A program made the position numbers and the translations under genes. This document shows positions 1 through 8,283 of a stretch of DNA of 53,811 bases, piece by piece. The DNA is from Actinomycetales bacterium (GTDB taxonomy: Bacteria; Actinomycetota; Actinomycetes; Mycobacteriales; Micromonosporaceae), in assembly GCA_002919305.1 (NCBI GenBank), contig PKFB01000048.1, positions 1-53,811 of the forward strand. Direction: 5' to 3'. Positions within the stretch are counted from its first letter, which is position 1; each line of letters opens with the position of its first letter. The notes under the pieces were generated by a model. That model saw only the letters and a program-made list of their open reading frames with translations. It did not search any database and was not told the origin of the DNA.

Positions 1-1401
1 TACGTACTCGATGAGATCCGCACCGGCAACCGTGCCCCTCACGATGTGGCGTCCCTGCCGGCTGGGCTGCGCGGCTACTACCTACAACAAATCCACCGCT
101 GGGCAGATGCTGACCCCAAACGATGGCAGCAGATCCGACTACCACTCCTGGCCACCCTCGCCGCGCTGCGCCGCCCCGCCACCGCCGACGAACTGATCGC
201 CATCACCGGCCTGAAGCAAAACCACGACGAGACGGACAACAAGGTTTACGGCGAGGTCACCGACTGGCTGACCCGCGGGCTGCGCCCCTTTCTGAACACC
301 ACCCGCACCCCTGCTGGGATGGTGTATGCGGTGCGGCACCAAAGCCTCCGCGACCTGTTCACCACCCCCGACGTCGACGAAACCGAACCAGCACTCACCG
401 ACCAGCTACACCGCGCCTGGCGCACCGCTCATGCTGCTATCACCCACCACCTGACCCCACCCGCCGTCGACGACAAGCGGAACTGGACCAACATTGACGA
501 CTACACCCGCACTCACCTAGCCGACCACGCCGCCCACGCCACACTGCTAGACCACCTCGCCACTGACCCTGGTTTCCTCACCGCGGTCCCCGCCTGGACC
601 GTGCTACGCAACCGCACCACCCTCACCACCGACCAAGCCCGCGCTAACACTGCTGCGTTGGAGTTGGCCGCCGACAGCGACTGGGAAACCCGCTCTGTTG
701 AGGACCGGCAGTGGTGGCTGCATGTGTGGGCACGCAAAACCCGCAACCACCCCCTCGCCGAGGCCATCACCACCACCCACCCCCACTGGCCCTGGGTTGT
801 TCAAGCCGCCGCCTGGACCGGCACCCCACACCGCACCCTCACCGGACACACAGCCCCGGTGAACGCCATAGCAGCCATCCCCCACCCGGACGGCCGCACC
901 CTCATCGCCACCGCAAGCGACGACACCACCGTCCGCCTGTGGGACCCCACCACCAGCCAACAAGTCGGCCCCCCACTCACCGGACACACAGCCCCGGTGA
1001 ACGCCGTAACAACCATCTCCCTACCCGATGGCCGCACCCTCATCGCCACCGGCGGTTTTGACGCCACCGTACGGCTGTGGGACCCCACCACCAGCCAACA
1101 AGTCGGCCCCCCACTCACCGGACACCCAGGACCGGTATGGGCGGTGGCCCCCATCCCCCACCCGGACGGCCGCACCCTCATCGCCACCGCAAGTGACGAC
1201 GCCACCGTGCGGCTGTGGGACCCCACCACCGGCACCCACCTCCACACCCTCACCGGACACACACGCCCGGTGCTTGCGGTGGCAGCCGTCCCGCTCCCCG
1301 ACGGGCGTACTCTCCTCGCCACCGGCGGTGCGGACCGAGCGGTTCTGGTGTGGGCCCTGCGGCTGGAGAAACTTGGCGTCGGTGCTGAACAGGAGCAGTG
1401 A
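1..1401 (+). CDS. C-terminal part of a STAND-type NTPase with WD40 repeats (5' partial)
   Basis: The reading frame is open from the first base, so the N-terminus (expected NACHT/AAA switch domain) lies outside the window. About 466 residues are visible. The first ~270 are alpha-helical and Leu/Ala/Trp-rich, as in the winged-helix and linker part of bacterial WD40-STAND proteins. The last ~185 form four WD40 blades, each with an LTGH...V motif, a DGRTL(I/L)ATxxxD turn and a V(R)LW(D/A) end. Four blades alone do not close a propeller, so the domain may be an incomplete or oligomerising one. WD40-STAND proteins act as sensors in signalling, cell death or phage defence; which applies here cannot be read from this fragment. 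The family call rests on the WD40 repeats and on the position of the helical region. Confidence 0.75.
   Translation, partial: YVLDEIRTGNRAPHDVASLPAGLRGYYLQQIHRWADADPKRWQQIRLPLLATLAALRRPATADELIAITGLKQNHDETDNKVYGEVTDWLTRGLRPFLNTTRTPAGMVYAVRHQSLRDLFTTPDVDETEPALTDQLHRAWRTAHAAITHHLTPPAVDDKRNWTNIDDYTRTHLADHAAHATLLDHLATDPGFLTAVPAWTVLRNRTTLTTDQARANTAALELAADSDWETRSVEDRQWWLHVWARKTRNHPLAEAITTTHPHWPWVVQAAAWTGTPHRTLTGHTAPVNAIAAIPHPDGRTLIATASDDTTVRLWDPTTSQQVGPPLTGHTAPVNAVTTISLPDGRTLIATGGFDATVRLWDPTTSQQVGPPLTGHPGPVWAVAPIPHPDGRTLIATASDDATVRLWDPTTGTHLHTLTGHTRPVLAVAAVPLPDGRTLLATGGADRAVLVWALRLEKLGVGAEQEQ
841..1342 (+). repeat. Tandem near-identical WD40-coding repeats (period 138/138/135 bp)
   Basis: The word ACCGGACAC recurs at 841, 979, 1117 and 1252, giving 46-, 46- and 45-codon periods. 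Long stretches between copies are identical at DNA level, including synonymous positions; for example the block coding WDPTTSQQVGPPLTGH occurs twice. This points to recent duplication or gene conversion rather than old, drifted blades. Confidence 0.9.
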
Positions 1402-1463
1402 TCGACTGTCCTTAGTGGTCAGTGATTCCTCTGCTCCTGGTCACAGCGCTCACGCCAGGCCGG

Positions 1464-3065
1464 TCACGGGCGGATGGATAGGGCGTGCTGGAAGATGTTG
1501 AGCGGATCCCAGCGCTGTTTGACCTGCTGGAGGCGGGCGTAGTTGTCCTTGTAGTACAAGGTGTGCCAGGGGACGCCGGAGGTGTTCCAGGTCGGGTCGG
1601 CAAGGTCTGCATCCGGGTAGTTGATGAATGCGCCGTCGTTGACCTCTCCTGGGGCCGGGACGCCGCCGGTGTCGGCGTAGACATCCTGGTAGAACTCCCG
1701 AAGCCACGCCAGGTGCCGTTCCTCGTCGCGGGGGTCGGCCCACGCGGTCACGTAGAAGAGTTTGAGGATCGAGTCTCGTTGGGCCACGGCGGTGGCGTCC
1801 GGTGCCACCGTATTGATCCGTCCGCCATAGGAGTTGAGGCTTACCGAGCCTCCGAGGATGTCGACGTCTTCCCGGGTCAGGTGATGGTGGATGGCGGCGA
1901 TTTGGCTGTCGGTGAGACGCCGTCGCTGATACGCGGACTTGACCTTCATCCGCCACCGGCCGGGGTCCTCACCTGGTCCGCGTAACGCCGCGGCGAGCCA
2001 CGGGAGTCGTTCCTGGGTGCGTCCGGCTGGTTCCCCGGCGCCTGCGCTGAGGGCGGTGAGGTACGCGTCGAGCAGGTGTTCGGGGTCCGAGCCGGCTACC
2101 TGGCCGAGCATGAGTAGCTGGCCGTACTGCCGCCGCGACAGGATCAGTTCGCTGTACAGGCCGGCTTCGGGGGTATCCGGGGCGCTGTGCTGCTCTGCCC
2201 ATTCGCCGTGGTTGCGCAGCAGGCGGGTGAAGGTGGTCTGGTCAAGCTCGTCCCAGGACCACTGCAGTGAGAACGTCAGCACTGAGGCGGGAGGTTGCGG
2301 CAGCAGACGGGTGGGGTCAGAGCTGCGTGCGTCGGGCGTACGAAACCAGTAGCGGGTGACGATGCCGAAGTTGCCGCCTCCGCCGCCGGTGTGGGCCCAC
2401 CACAGGTCGTGGTGGGGGTCGGAGGGGTCCCGGCTGGCCACCACGCTCCGGGCTCTCCCGGTGTGGTCCACGACCACTACTTCGACGGCTTCTAGGTAGT
2501 CCACGACCAGGCCGAGCAGGCGGCACAGCGGGCCGTAGCCGCCGCCGGCGATGTGGCCTCCGGCGCCGACCTCTGGGCAGTAACCGGCGGGGATGGTGAC
2601 TCCCCACCCTAGGAACAATCGACGGTACGCCTCGCCCAGGGAAGCGCCTGCTTCGACGGCGAATGCGCGGCGGTGCGAGTCAAAGTAGACGCCGGTCATC
2701 CCGGACATGTCGATGACGACCTGGACCGCTGGGTCGTCGACGAAGTTCTCAAAGCAGTGGCCGCCGGAGCGGACCGCGATTCGTTTGCCTGCGCGTACCG
2801 CCTCTTGGACGGCCTGGATTACCTGGCTGGTGTCGCCGACGACGTGGATGAGGTCGGGGTGTCCTTCAAAGCGCAGGTTGTAGCGGCGCTGAACCAGGTC
2901 TGGGTATCGCGGGTCGTCCGGGGTCACCCGCACCGGCCCCAGTGGTGGGGGGCAGGTGACGGTGGCGCTGGCCGGCGGGGCGCCGCCTGCGTGGTGGGCG
3001 ACGACGCCGGCCGTTGTCGCGATCGCGGTGTTTCGTAGCAGCTCACGGCGGGTGTACTCGGCCAC
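1464..3065 (-). CDS. Tat-exported FAD-linked oxidoreductase, berberine-bridge type (bicovalent FAD)
   Basis: A 533-aa flavoprotein of the BBE/GOOX family. The GTG start at 3065 is chosen because GGAAGGAG sits five bases upstream and because the protein then begins with a twin-arginine signal (TRRELLRNT, residues 5-13) and a hydrophobic stretch. The FAD_binding_4 domain shows RSGGHCFE with His103, and PAGYCPEVGAGGHIAGGGYG with Cys163. These are the two residues that attach FAD covalently in gilvocarcin, aclacinomycin and gluco-oligosaccharide oxidases. The C-terminal BBE segment (W-N-T...YARLQQVKQRWDPLNIFQ) is intact. Such enzymes oxidise sugars, alcohols or polyketide/alkaloid substrates with O2; the substrate here is unknown. 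No biosynthetic neighbours are visible. A second family member lies at 44863-46317. Confidence 0.85.
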   Translation of the reverse strand: MAEYTRRELLRNTAIATTAGVVAHHAGGAPPASATVTCPPPLGPVRVTPDDPRYPDLVQRRYNLRFEGHPDLIHVVGDTSQVIQAVQEAVRAGKRIAVRSGGHCFENFVDDPAVQVVIDMSGMTGVYFDSHRRAFAVEAGASLGEAYRRLFLGWGVTIPAGYCPEVGAGGHIAGGGYGPLCRLLGLVVDYLEAVEVVVVDHTGRARSVVASRDPSDPHHDLWWAHTGGGGGNFGIVTRYWFRTPDARSSDPTRLLPQPPASVLTFSLQWSWDELDQTTFTRLLRNHGEWAEQHSAPDTPEAGLYSELILSRRQYGQLLMLGQVAGSDPEHLLDAYLTALSAGAGEPAGRTQERLPWLAAALRGPGEDPGRWRMKVKSAYQRRRLTDSQIAAIHHHLTREDVDILGGSVSLNSYGGRINTVAPDATAVAQRDSILKLFYVTAWADPRDEERHLAWLREFYQDVYADTGGVPAPGEVNDGAFINYPDADLADPTWNTSGVPWHTLYYKDNYARLQQVKQRWDPLNIFQHALSIRP

Positions 3066-3263
3066 TTCGGCTCCTTCCGGTTCGGTTCGCAGGGCACGGA
3101 CCCGGAACCGTGGCGCTCCGGTCCCCGTCACCCGGCCACGTTCATGAATGCCTCAAACCGCGCATGTCAGTCACGTGTGCTCAGAGGCCCTGTCAGGAAC
3201 GTTATGGTGCGCCGGTGGCCCTCAGCCATCCCGCCAGCGGGACGATCGCTGGGAGGGTTACCC

Positions 3264-3671
3264 CTACCCGCCGTGGGCCTGGAGCCGGTCGTTGAGCTCC
3301 TGCAGGGTCGCGACGAACCACAGGTGGCGTCCCCGGTTGGACTCCTCGACCCAGCTGCGTAGGGCGTTGCTTTCAGCCAGCTTTGCGGACAGGTCACCCA
3401 CCACCGCCAAGCGTTGGTGGTAGTTGACGAACTTCTGGGTGATGGCTCCGGCGAGGCCGGTCCGGAGCACGAAGAAGTCGTCGGAGAGTCGCTCGATGGG
3501 GACGGCGACCCAGGCCGCGCCCTGGGCTATCGCCTCACCGATGAGGTCTAACGCGGCGTTGTCGCTGTCGATCAGTGGACCGTTGGGTGCACACAGCAGG
3601 ACGGGTACGCCTCCCAGGTGGGTCACGGTCGTCGAAGTCACGGGTGGAGAGGCTACGCCCTGTGGGCTCAT
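3264..3671 (-). CDS. DUF4180 domain protein
   Basis: 135 aa, ATG start with GAGG six bases upstream. The pattern matches DUF4180: a beta strand with an ALDLIGEA-type helix after LIDSDNAA, WVAVPIERL..DFFVLRTGLAG, then FVNYHQRLAVVGD and a C-terminal helix ending in LWFV. DUF4180 proteins are small cytosolic proteins of unknown function, sometimes found near regulators. It is divergent from the downstream F420-type oxidoreductase, with about 140 bp of shared upstream DNA. Function is not inferred. Confidence 0.8.
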   Translation of the reverse strand: MSPQGVASPPVTSTTVTHLGGVPVLLCAPNGPLIDSDNAALDLIGEAIAQGAAWVAVPIERLSDDFFVLRTGLAGAITQKFVNYHQRLAVVGDLSAKLAESNALRSWVEESNRGRHLWFVATLQELNDRLQAHGG

Positions 3672-3811
3672 GGCCCACCTCGTTTTTCGCAGTTCACCGC
3701 CTGGGTCGTGCTTCTCGGTCGCTCACCGGTGGTGGTGTTTGCCGTTCGGGGCGCTGGGCACACCAGATCCCGGTAAGCGGCATGTCCGGGTCGGCGGCAG
3801 GGAGGCTCAGG

Positions 3812-4810
3812 ATGCGGGTCGGATACAAGAGGATGCGGATCGGATACAAGCTCGCCGCTGAGGCGTTCGGCCCCCACGAGCTGATCCGTCAGGCGGTACG
3901 GGCTGAGCAGGTTGGTTTCGACTTCGTGGAGATCAGCGATCACTATCACCCCTGGTTGGATGTTCAGGGGCACTCACCGTTCGCGTGGACGGTGCTAGGG
4001 GCCATCGCGGCGCGTACCCAAAGAATTGATCTGGCGACCGGGGTGACCTGTCCGATCCTGCGCTACCACCCCGCGATCATCGCGCAGGCCGCTGCGACGC
4101 TGGCTTTGATCTCCAATGGTCGGTTCATCCTGGGGGTTGGGGCGGGGGAACGCCTCAACGAACACGTCATCGGCGAGGGGTTCCCGAGCGTGCGGATCCG
4201 GCATGAGATGCTGCGGGAAGCCCTGGAGATCATTCGGCTGCTGTGGTCGGGCGGCTACCACTCCTATGACGGCGCCTACCTTCGCTTGGAGGACGCACGG
4301 ATATTCGATCTGCCCGATCAACCGCCGCCTCTGATTGTGGCGGCGGGCGGGCCGGCCGCAGCACGGATCGCGGCCCAGCTCGGCGACGGATTGTTCGCTA
4401 CCGAACCGGACGTCAAGTTGGTCACCTGTTATCAGCAGGCCGGCGGGGATGGGCCTCGGTACGCCGAAGTCCCCCTGGCGTGGGCGGAGGATGAGGAGCA
4501 AGCTGTCCAAGCGGCGTGGGAGATGAACCGGTGGGCGGTCACCGGGTGGAAGGTGATGAGCGAGCTGCCCAATCCGGTGAACTTCGACGCCGCTTCTAAG
4601 ACGGTTCGACCTGAGGACATCCGTCAGCAGTTCGCTGTGGGGCCTGATGTGGAGCGGCATGTCCAGGCGGTACGCGCCTATGTGGACGCTGGCTTCGATC
4701 ACATCGTGTTGCTGAACGCCGGCCCGGATCCGGATGGTTTCTTCGATTTCTTCCAGCGGAAACTGTCGGGTCGGCTGCGTGGCTTGCAGGAGCAGCCCAT
4801 CCCTGCTTAA
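3812..4810 (+). CDS. F420-dependent LLM-class oxidoreductase (G6PDH-like family)
   Basis: 332 aa. It belongs to the luciferase-like monooxygenase fold, in the group related to F420-dependent glucose-6-phosphate dehydrogenase. Recognised blocks are VEISDHYHPW, TCPILRYHPAIIAQAAATLA, GRFILGVGAGERLNEH and the C-terminal GFDHIVLLNAGP. It is a cytosolic hydride-transfer enzyme using deazaflavin F420; the substrate is unknown. The start at 3812 has GGAGG at 3801-3805. A second in-frame ATG lies at 3833 because the first 21 bases are tandemly duplicated with small changes (ATGCGGGTCGGATACAAG versus ATGCGGATCGGATACAAG), adding seven residues (MRVGYKR) before the conserved start MRIGYKL. Only the first ATG keeps good Shine-Dalgarno spacing. 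Confidence 0.85.
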   Translation: MRVGYKRMRIGYKLAAEAFGPHELIRQAVRAEQVGFDFVEISDHYHPWLDVQGHSPFAWTVLGAIAARTQRIDLATGVTCPILRYHPAIIAQAAATLALISNGRFILGVGAGERLNEHVIGEGFPSVRIRHEMLREALEIIRLLWSGGYHSYDGAYLRLEDARIFDLPDQPPPLIVAAGGPAAARIAAQLGDGLFATEPDVKLVTCYQQAGGDGPRYAEVPLAWAEDEEQAVQAAWEMNRWAVTGWKVMSELPNPVNFDAASKTVRPEDIRQQFAVGPDVERHVQAVRAYVDAGFDHIVLLNAGPDPDGFFDFFQRKLSGRLRGLQEQPIPA

Positions 4811-5019
4811 GGCAGATGCTTCTGGAGGTCTGTTAACAACAGCGCGGAACACACAGCATCCGCTATCTGCTCGTGGAGTCTCAGCGGTGGCGGTGCTGCG
4901 GCTGTTGTGGTGCAACGCTGCCTAAGACGATCGTCTGGGGTTGCGGCACGCTGTGCCCGCTGTGGAGATACCGCGGTCCCTCTCCTGAAAGCGGCCGTCT
5001 TGGACGTCTCTGGCTGATC

Positions 5020-5421
5020 TCAGGGGAGATATATGCTCGGGATGTCAGGCGGGCTCTCGTAATACGGCATGTAAGACTGCCCAAAGGTTGAGGTGCGATA
5101 GCCGTCATCGCCGGCTTGTTCTGACGATGAACTGGACAGCAGCCGCCAAGAATCCGAAAATTGAGCTCTTATCGGATGTCCACACTTCTTACACCCATAC
5201 GACAGGCCCATAAACGTCTTGGGGATAGCGAAGCTGTCAGCGAATCTGACCAATAGCTCGTATGCGCCGAGCTTACGTCCCGCTATAAAGGATGAGATCT
5301 CGGATTGTGCGCAGCCAAATATTGCCGCCAAGTAGCGCTGGCTGAATCCTCGCTTATTGAGGAACTGCAGAATGAATCCTACATCCCGATGAAACAGCGG
5401 GAGTCTCGACAGCTCTTCCAG
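5020..5421 (-). pseudogene. XRE-family regulator fragment lacking a canonical start
   Basis: The frame codes a typical actinomycete Cro/C1 helix-turn-helix: RDVGFILQFLNKRGFSQ, then LAAIFGCAQSEISSFIAGRK, then a helix ending FAIPKTFMGLSYG. It continues with a short tail holding a lone CKKCGH pair. The frame stays open back to about 5481, but the only ATG/GTG/TTG is a TTG at 5331, which lies inside the HTH and would delete helix 1. CTG at 5421 is a possible start but has no Shine-Dalgarno sequence. The frame abuts the 5' end of the GNAT gene, leaving no room for promoters. I read it as a 5'-truncated remnant; an unusual start codon is the alternative. The DNA is AT-richer than its neighbours. 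Confidence 0.55.
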
Positions 5422-5434
5422 ATATTGGGAACGG

Positions 5435-5839
5435 ATGACGATATACGCAGAGCGCGACGGCTTTAAGCTCGTCGGAGGGTACTATGATAACCAGTTAGTG
5501 GGCTACAGTGCGGGATACCGCCTCTCCCCAGACACCCGATGGTGGGATGGTCTGCCCTCTGATGTCTCTCCCGAGTTCATCAGAGAGGACGGACGGAGAA
5601 CATTCGTTTTTGCCCTGCTCACAGTTCACCCTTCGTGGCAGGGCCGCGGTTTCGGGCACGCCCTACATGATGCTTTACTAACCGGACGCACCGAGGAGCG
5701 AACCGCTCTCCTCGTCGCCCCAGGAAACGAGCCCGCTCACTCCTCCTACTATCGATGGGGATGGAAGAAAGTAGGGGATCTACAGTTCGGAGACTCTCCG
5801 ATGTTCGAGGCCTTAGTTCATGAGCTCCCTCTGCGGTAA
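5435..5839 (+). CDS. GNAT-family N-acetyltransferase, probably N-terminally shortened
   Basis: 134 aa. The acetyl-CoA site is clear: VFALLTVHPSWQGRGFGHALHDALL carries motif A (Q/RxxGxG/A as QGRGFG), followed by ALLVAPGNEPAHSSYYRWGWKKVGD, the usual C-terminal alpha4-beta6 part. Family members normally have about 35-50 more residues before the strand GFKLVGGYYDNQLVGYSAGY. Here the frame is open only to 5393 upstream, without another start. With the abutting XRE remnant this suggests that a deletion joined two divergent genes. It may therefore be a broken gene; a short functional GNAT cannot be excluded. Substrate unknown. Codon use is less GC-biased than in the flanking genes. Confidence 0.65.
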   Translation: MTIYAERDGFKLVGGYYDNQLVGYSAGYRLSPDTRWWDGLPSDVSPEFIREDGRRTFVFALLTVHPSWQGRGFGHALHDALLTGRTEERTALLVAPGNEPAHSSYYRWGWKKVGDLQFGDSPMFEALVHELPLR

Positions 5840-6170
5840 ACAAAACTAAAGAAATTTGCGACGATCATCACGTTCATTTCCTTCCGGGAAGTTTTCGCTT
5901 ACTGAGGTCATCGGTTGAGTAGCAATCTGCGGCGTACCGCAGTGATCCCACAGCGTCTGTGACTCATACTGCGTTCAAGGCGTTATGCCTAGTAACGCGC
6001 GCGGCCTCGTTGCCGCAGAGAGTTGACCGTTGATGGTCAGCTATGGAGCGCGACTCCCATGTGGGTCTACCCAAGACGCGTACCTGCCCACCACAGAAGG
6101 ACCGGGCACGGGAGCAGGCCCGTGCCCGGTGAACCGGTTGGGGTTATGCCGATGTGCGCCCCTTGGTCAC
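5840..6170. other. Intergenic stretch without a recognisable gene
   Basis: 331 bp of mixed, relatively AT-rich sequence. Short reading frames here show no domain and no good ribosome site. The only clear structure is the hairpin at 6102-6129. Confidence 0.6.
6102..6129 (-). terminator. Hairpin terminator of the quinoprotein dehydrogenase gene
   Basis: Perfect 11-bp GC-rich stem (CCGGGCACGGG / CCCGTGCCCGG) with a 6-base loop, 41 bp past the stop of the dehydrogenase gene. The downstream run on the minus strand is only weakly T-rich (TCCTTCTGT). Confidence 0.6.
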
Positions 6171-8096
6171 TCAGGGACTGGTGCAGGTCAACGAGGTCGG
6201 TGCCGTGTTGCTACCACTCCAGGAACCGAGGAAGCCGAATGTCACGGTAGCGTTGGGAGCAACCGATCCGTTATATCCGGCATTGCGGACCGTGACCTGT
6301 GGACCAGCTGAGACAACCTGGGCGTCCCAGGCTTGGGTGATCCGTTGGCCGTTGGGGAAGTTCCAACTGACCGTCCACCCGTTGAGTGCCCGGGTGCCGG
6401 CACGGACTGTCACTTCACCCTGAAAACCACCGGGCCACTGGTTCACCAACCGGTACGTCGCGGTGCACGCCGTAGGCGGCGGGGCGCTGCTGGTCGGCGG
6501 GCTCGTCGTGGGCTGACCGGTCGGGCCGCCGTCGCCGAGGGCGAAGGCGTAGAAGGTGGTACTTCCCGTCGCGGACGCGACGCGTGCGTAACCGTTACCC
6601 CAGTACAGGCGGCCATCGACGATCGCCGGGCCGGCGTTGGATGAACCTTGTCCACGGAACTCCCACAGCACCTGGCCAGTGGCGGCGTCCAGCGCGTACA
6701 TGTAGCCGTTCAGGGCGCCGTAGTAGACGACGCCGTTGGCCGTGGTGGCCGGGCCGATGGCCATGCCGCCGTGTGGCTCGGGCACCTGCCACAGGAGCCG
6801 TCCGGTCGCCGCGTCCAACGCTCCGAAGGAGCTGTAGTCGATGGTCCGGCCGTCGGGCAGCTGGTACGGCACGCGGTCCATGTTGGTCTCAGCGAAGAAG
6901 ATCCGCTCACCGTCGGTGGCGGTGCCCCACTCGATACCACCCAGCGTTGAACCGGGGCCGACCGACGCGCTCCAGATGATCTCACCGGTCAGCGCGTCGA
7001 GCATCCAGAACTCACCGCTCTTTTGGCCGGCGCCGACCGCCCGGCGGGGCTCTCCGTCCGGGCCGGGGATGGTGAACAGGTGAGTGCCGTCGCTGGTGTC
7101 GTGGTCCGGACCAGGGATCGGGCAGTTGTTCGGTGGGAAGCCGGGAAGGCAGGAGATGTTCCAGGCGTCGAACCGGTCCGGCCCGGTCGACCACTTGATC
7201 TCACCGGTCGTCATGTCGAACGCGATGATGGAGTTCTTCGCGTTCCACGGCGGCTCACATTCGCGCTGCGTCCCGCCGTTCCGGTAGCACTCCACCGCGC
7301 TGTTCGGGATGGAGTAGTTCTGACCGGTGCCGACGAAGACGGTGTTGGTCTGCGGGTCGACGGTGGGGGTGCTGCCCCAGACCGAAGCGCCGCTGAAGAT
7401 GTCACCGCCGGGGCCTTGATCTGGCAGGGTGTAGCTCTTCCAGATGATCTCGCCGGTTTCCGCGTCGACCGCGACCAGGCTGCCCCGGAAGGTGCAGCAG
7501 TCGTAGTTCGGGTCACTGGCTAGGAGGAACTCGTGCGAGGAGACCCCTTGGTATATGACGCCGTTGTATATCGCCGGGGATGAGGTGAGTACCGCCTCGG
7601 GGTGCGTGTCTACCTGGGTACGCCACCGCAGGTTTCCGGTCTGGGTGTCGATCGCCAACAGGTAGGCGCCGTCCTGCGTACCGATGTAGACGGTGTCCCC
7701 CACCACCACCGGGCTGGTGCGGGAGTGGGTGTTGGCGATACCGGTGTACTCCAGGATCGTGTGAGTCCAGATCGCCCGGCCGGTGGCCGCGTCCACCTTG
7801 TGGAAGTAGCCGCCCCAGTCCGGGAAGTAAACGGCCCCGTCGACCACGGCGGGTGTGGCTGAGACGTCGCCCCGCGTGGTGTACGTCCACGCCACTTCCA
7901 GGTTGCCGACCGTGGACGGGCTGAGGATCCGCTCATCTGGGTTCGAGCGGCTGTTGTTGATGTCGTGGCCCCCCATTGGCCATGAGGAGCCGTCTTGGGC
8001 ATCCGCTGGTGGCGCCTGGACCAGCGGCGCGGCGAGCGCCACCGCACAAGCCAGGGCCAGCGCGGATGCGCTCGCGACCCGTCTGGATAAATGCAT
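6171..8096 (-). CDS. Secreted PQQ-dependent dehydrogenase with C-terminal cellulose-binding module (CBM2)
   Basis: 641 aa. A Sec signal peptide occupies residues 1-33 and ends ADA. The core (about 35-520) is an eight-bladed quinoprotein propeller with repeated W-motif docking sequences such as VDAATGRAIW, IDTQTGNLRW, VDAETGEIIW, FDMTTGEIKW, LDALTGEIIW, LDAATGRLLW and LDAATGQVLW. Vicinal cysteines Cys200-Cys201 match the disulfide next to PQQ in methanol and polyvinyl-alcohol dehydrogenases. A Pro/Thr/Ser linker (about 522-541) leads to a CBM2: Cys544 and Cys638 frame it, with NQWPGGFQGEV, GWTVSWNFP and GYNGSVAPNA. No CxxCH heme site is present, so the electron acceptor must be external. The enzyme should act outside the cell, tethered to cellulose or chitin; its alcohol or sugar substrate is unknown. 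Start ATG with GGGAGGTAGGG. It lies beside the PQQ synthesis genes. Confidence 0.9.
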   Translation of the reverse strand: MHLSRRVASASALALACAVALAAPLVQAPPADAQDGSSWPMGGHDINNSRSNPDERILSPSTVGNLEVAWTYTTRGDVSATPAVVDGAVYFPDWGGYFHKVDAATGRAIWTHTILEYTGIANTHSRTSPVVVGDTVYIGTQDGAYLLAIDTQTGNLRWRTQVDTHPEAVLTSSPAIYNGVIYQGVSSHEFLLASDPNYDCCTFRGSLVAVDAETGEIIWKSYTLPDQGPGGDIFSGASVWGSTPTVDPQTNTVFVGTGQNYSIPNSAVECYRNGGTQRECEPPWNAKNSIIAFDMTTGEIKWSTGPDRFDAWNISCLPGFPPNNCPIPGPDHDTSDGTHLFTIPGPDGEPRRAVGAGQKSGEFWMLDALTGEIIWSASVGPGSTLGGIEWGTATDGERIFFAETNMDRVPYQLPDGRTIDYSSFGALDAATGRLLWQVPEPHGGMAIGPATTANGVVYYGALNGYMYALDAATGQVLWEFRGQGSSNAGPAIVDGRLYWGNGYARVASATGSTTFYAFALGDGGPTGQPTTSPPTSSAPPPTACTATYRLVNQWPGGFQGEVTVRAGTRALNGWTVSWNFPNGQRITQAWDAQVVSAGPQVTVRNAGYNGSVAPNATVTFGFLGSWSGSNTAPTSLTCTSP

Positions 8097-8111
8097 CCCT
8101 ACCTCCCAATC

Positions 8112-8149
8112 GGCCGATAACTATCGAATAGTTGGCCGATAACTATCGA
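8112..8149. promoter_or_regulatory. Direct repeats plus palindrome upstream of the quinoprotein gene
   Basis: GGCCGATAACTATCGA occurs perfectly at 8112-8127 and 8134-8149, so copies start 22 bp apart (two helical turns). Between them AACTATCGAATAGTT (8119-8133) is a perfect 6-3-6 palindrome. It lies 16-53 bp before the start codon, a position suited to an operator. The regulator is unknown. Confidence 0.55.
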
Positions 8150-8174
8150 TACAGAACTACATGCCCGTTGTAAA

Positions 8175-8191
8175 CCGTTCAAGATGAACGG
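8175..8191. promoter_or_regulatory. Palindrome CCGTTCA-AGA-TGAACGG
   Basis: Perfect 7-3-7 inverted repeat, about 80-95 bp upstream of the dehydrogenase start, with an extra TGAACGG half-site at 8205-8211. It looks like a dimeric regulator site; no protein can be assigned. Confidence 0.45.
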
Positions 8192-8283
8192 GTTAAGCAA
8201 GGGATGAACGGCACGCTGTGGGCGCCAGACGGCATAGACACCGATTTGATCACTAAACAGCCGCCTTAACCCGTTACACAGCG

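Noticed and set aside
841-1342. CRISPR-like array suggested by regular repeats
   Set aside because: Periods of 135-138 bp are in frame and encode WD40 blades; there are no short repeats with unique spacers.
1464-3065. Biosynthetic gene cluster around the first BBE oxidase
   Set aside because: Neighbours (DUF4180, F420-type oxidoreductase, STAND protein) do not form a recognisable pathway.
4924-4935. AGACGATCGTCT palindrome past the F420-type gene
   Set aside because: Short, isolated, and not near a start codon; probably chance.
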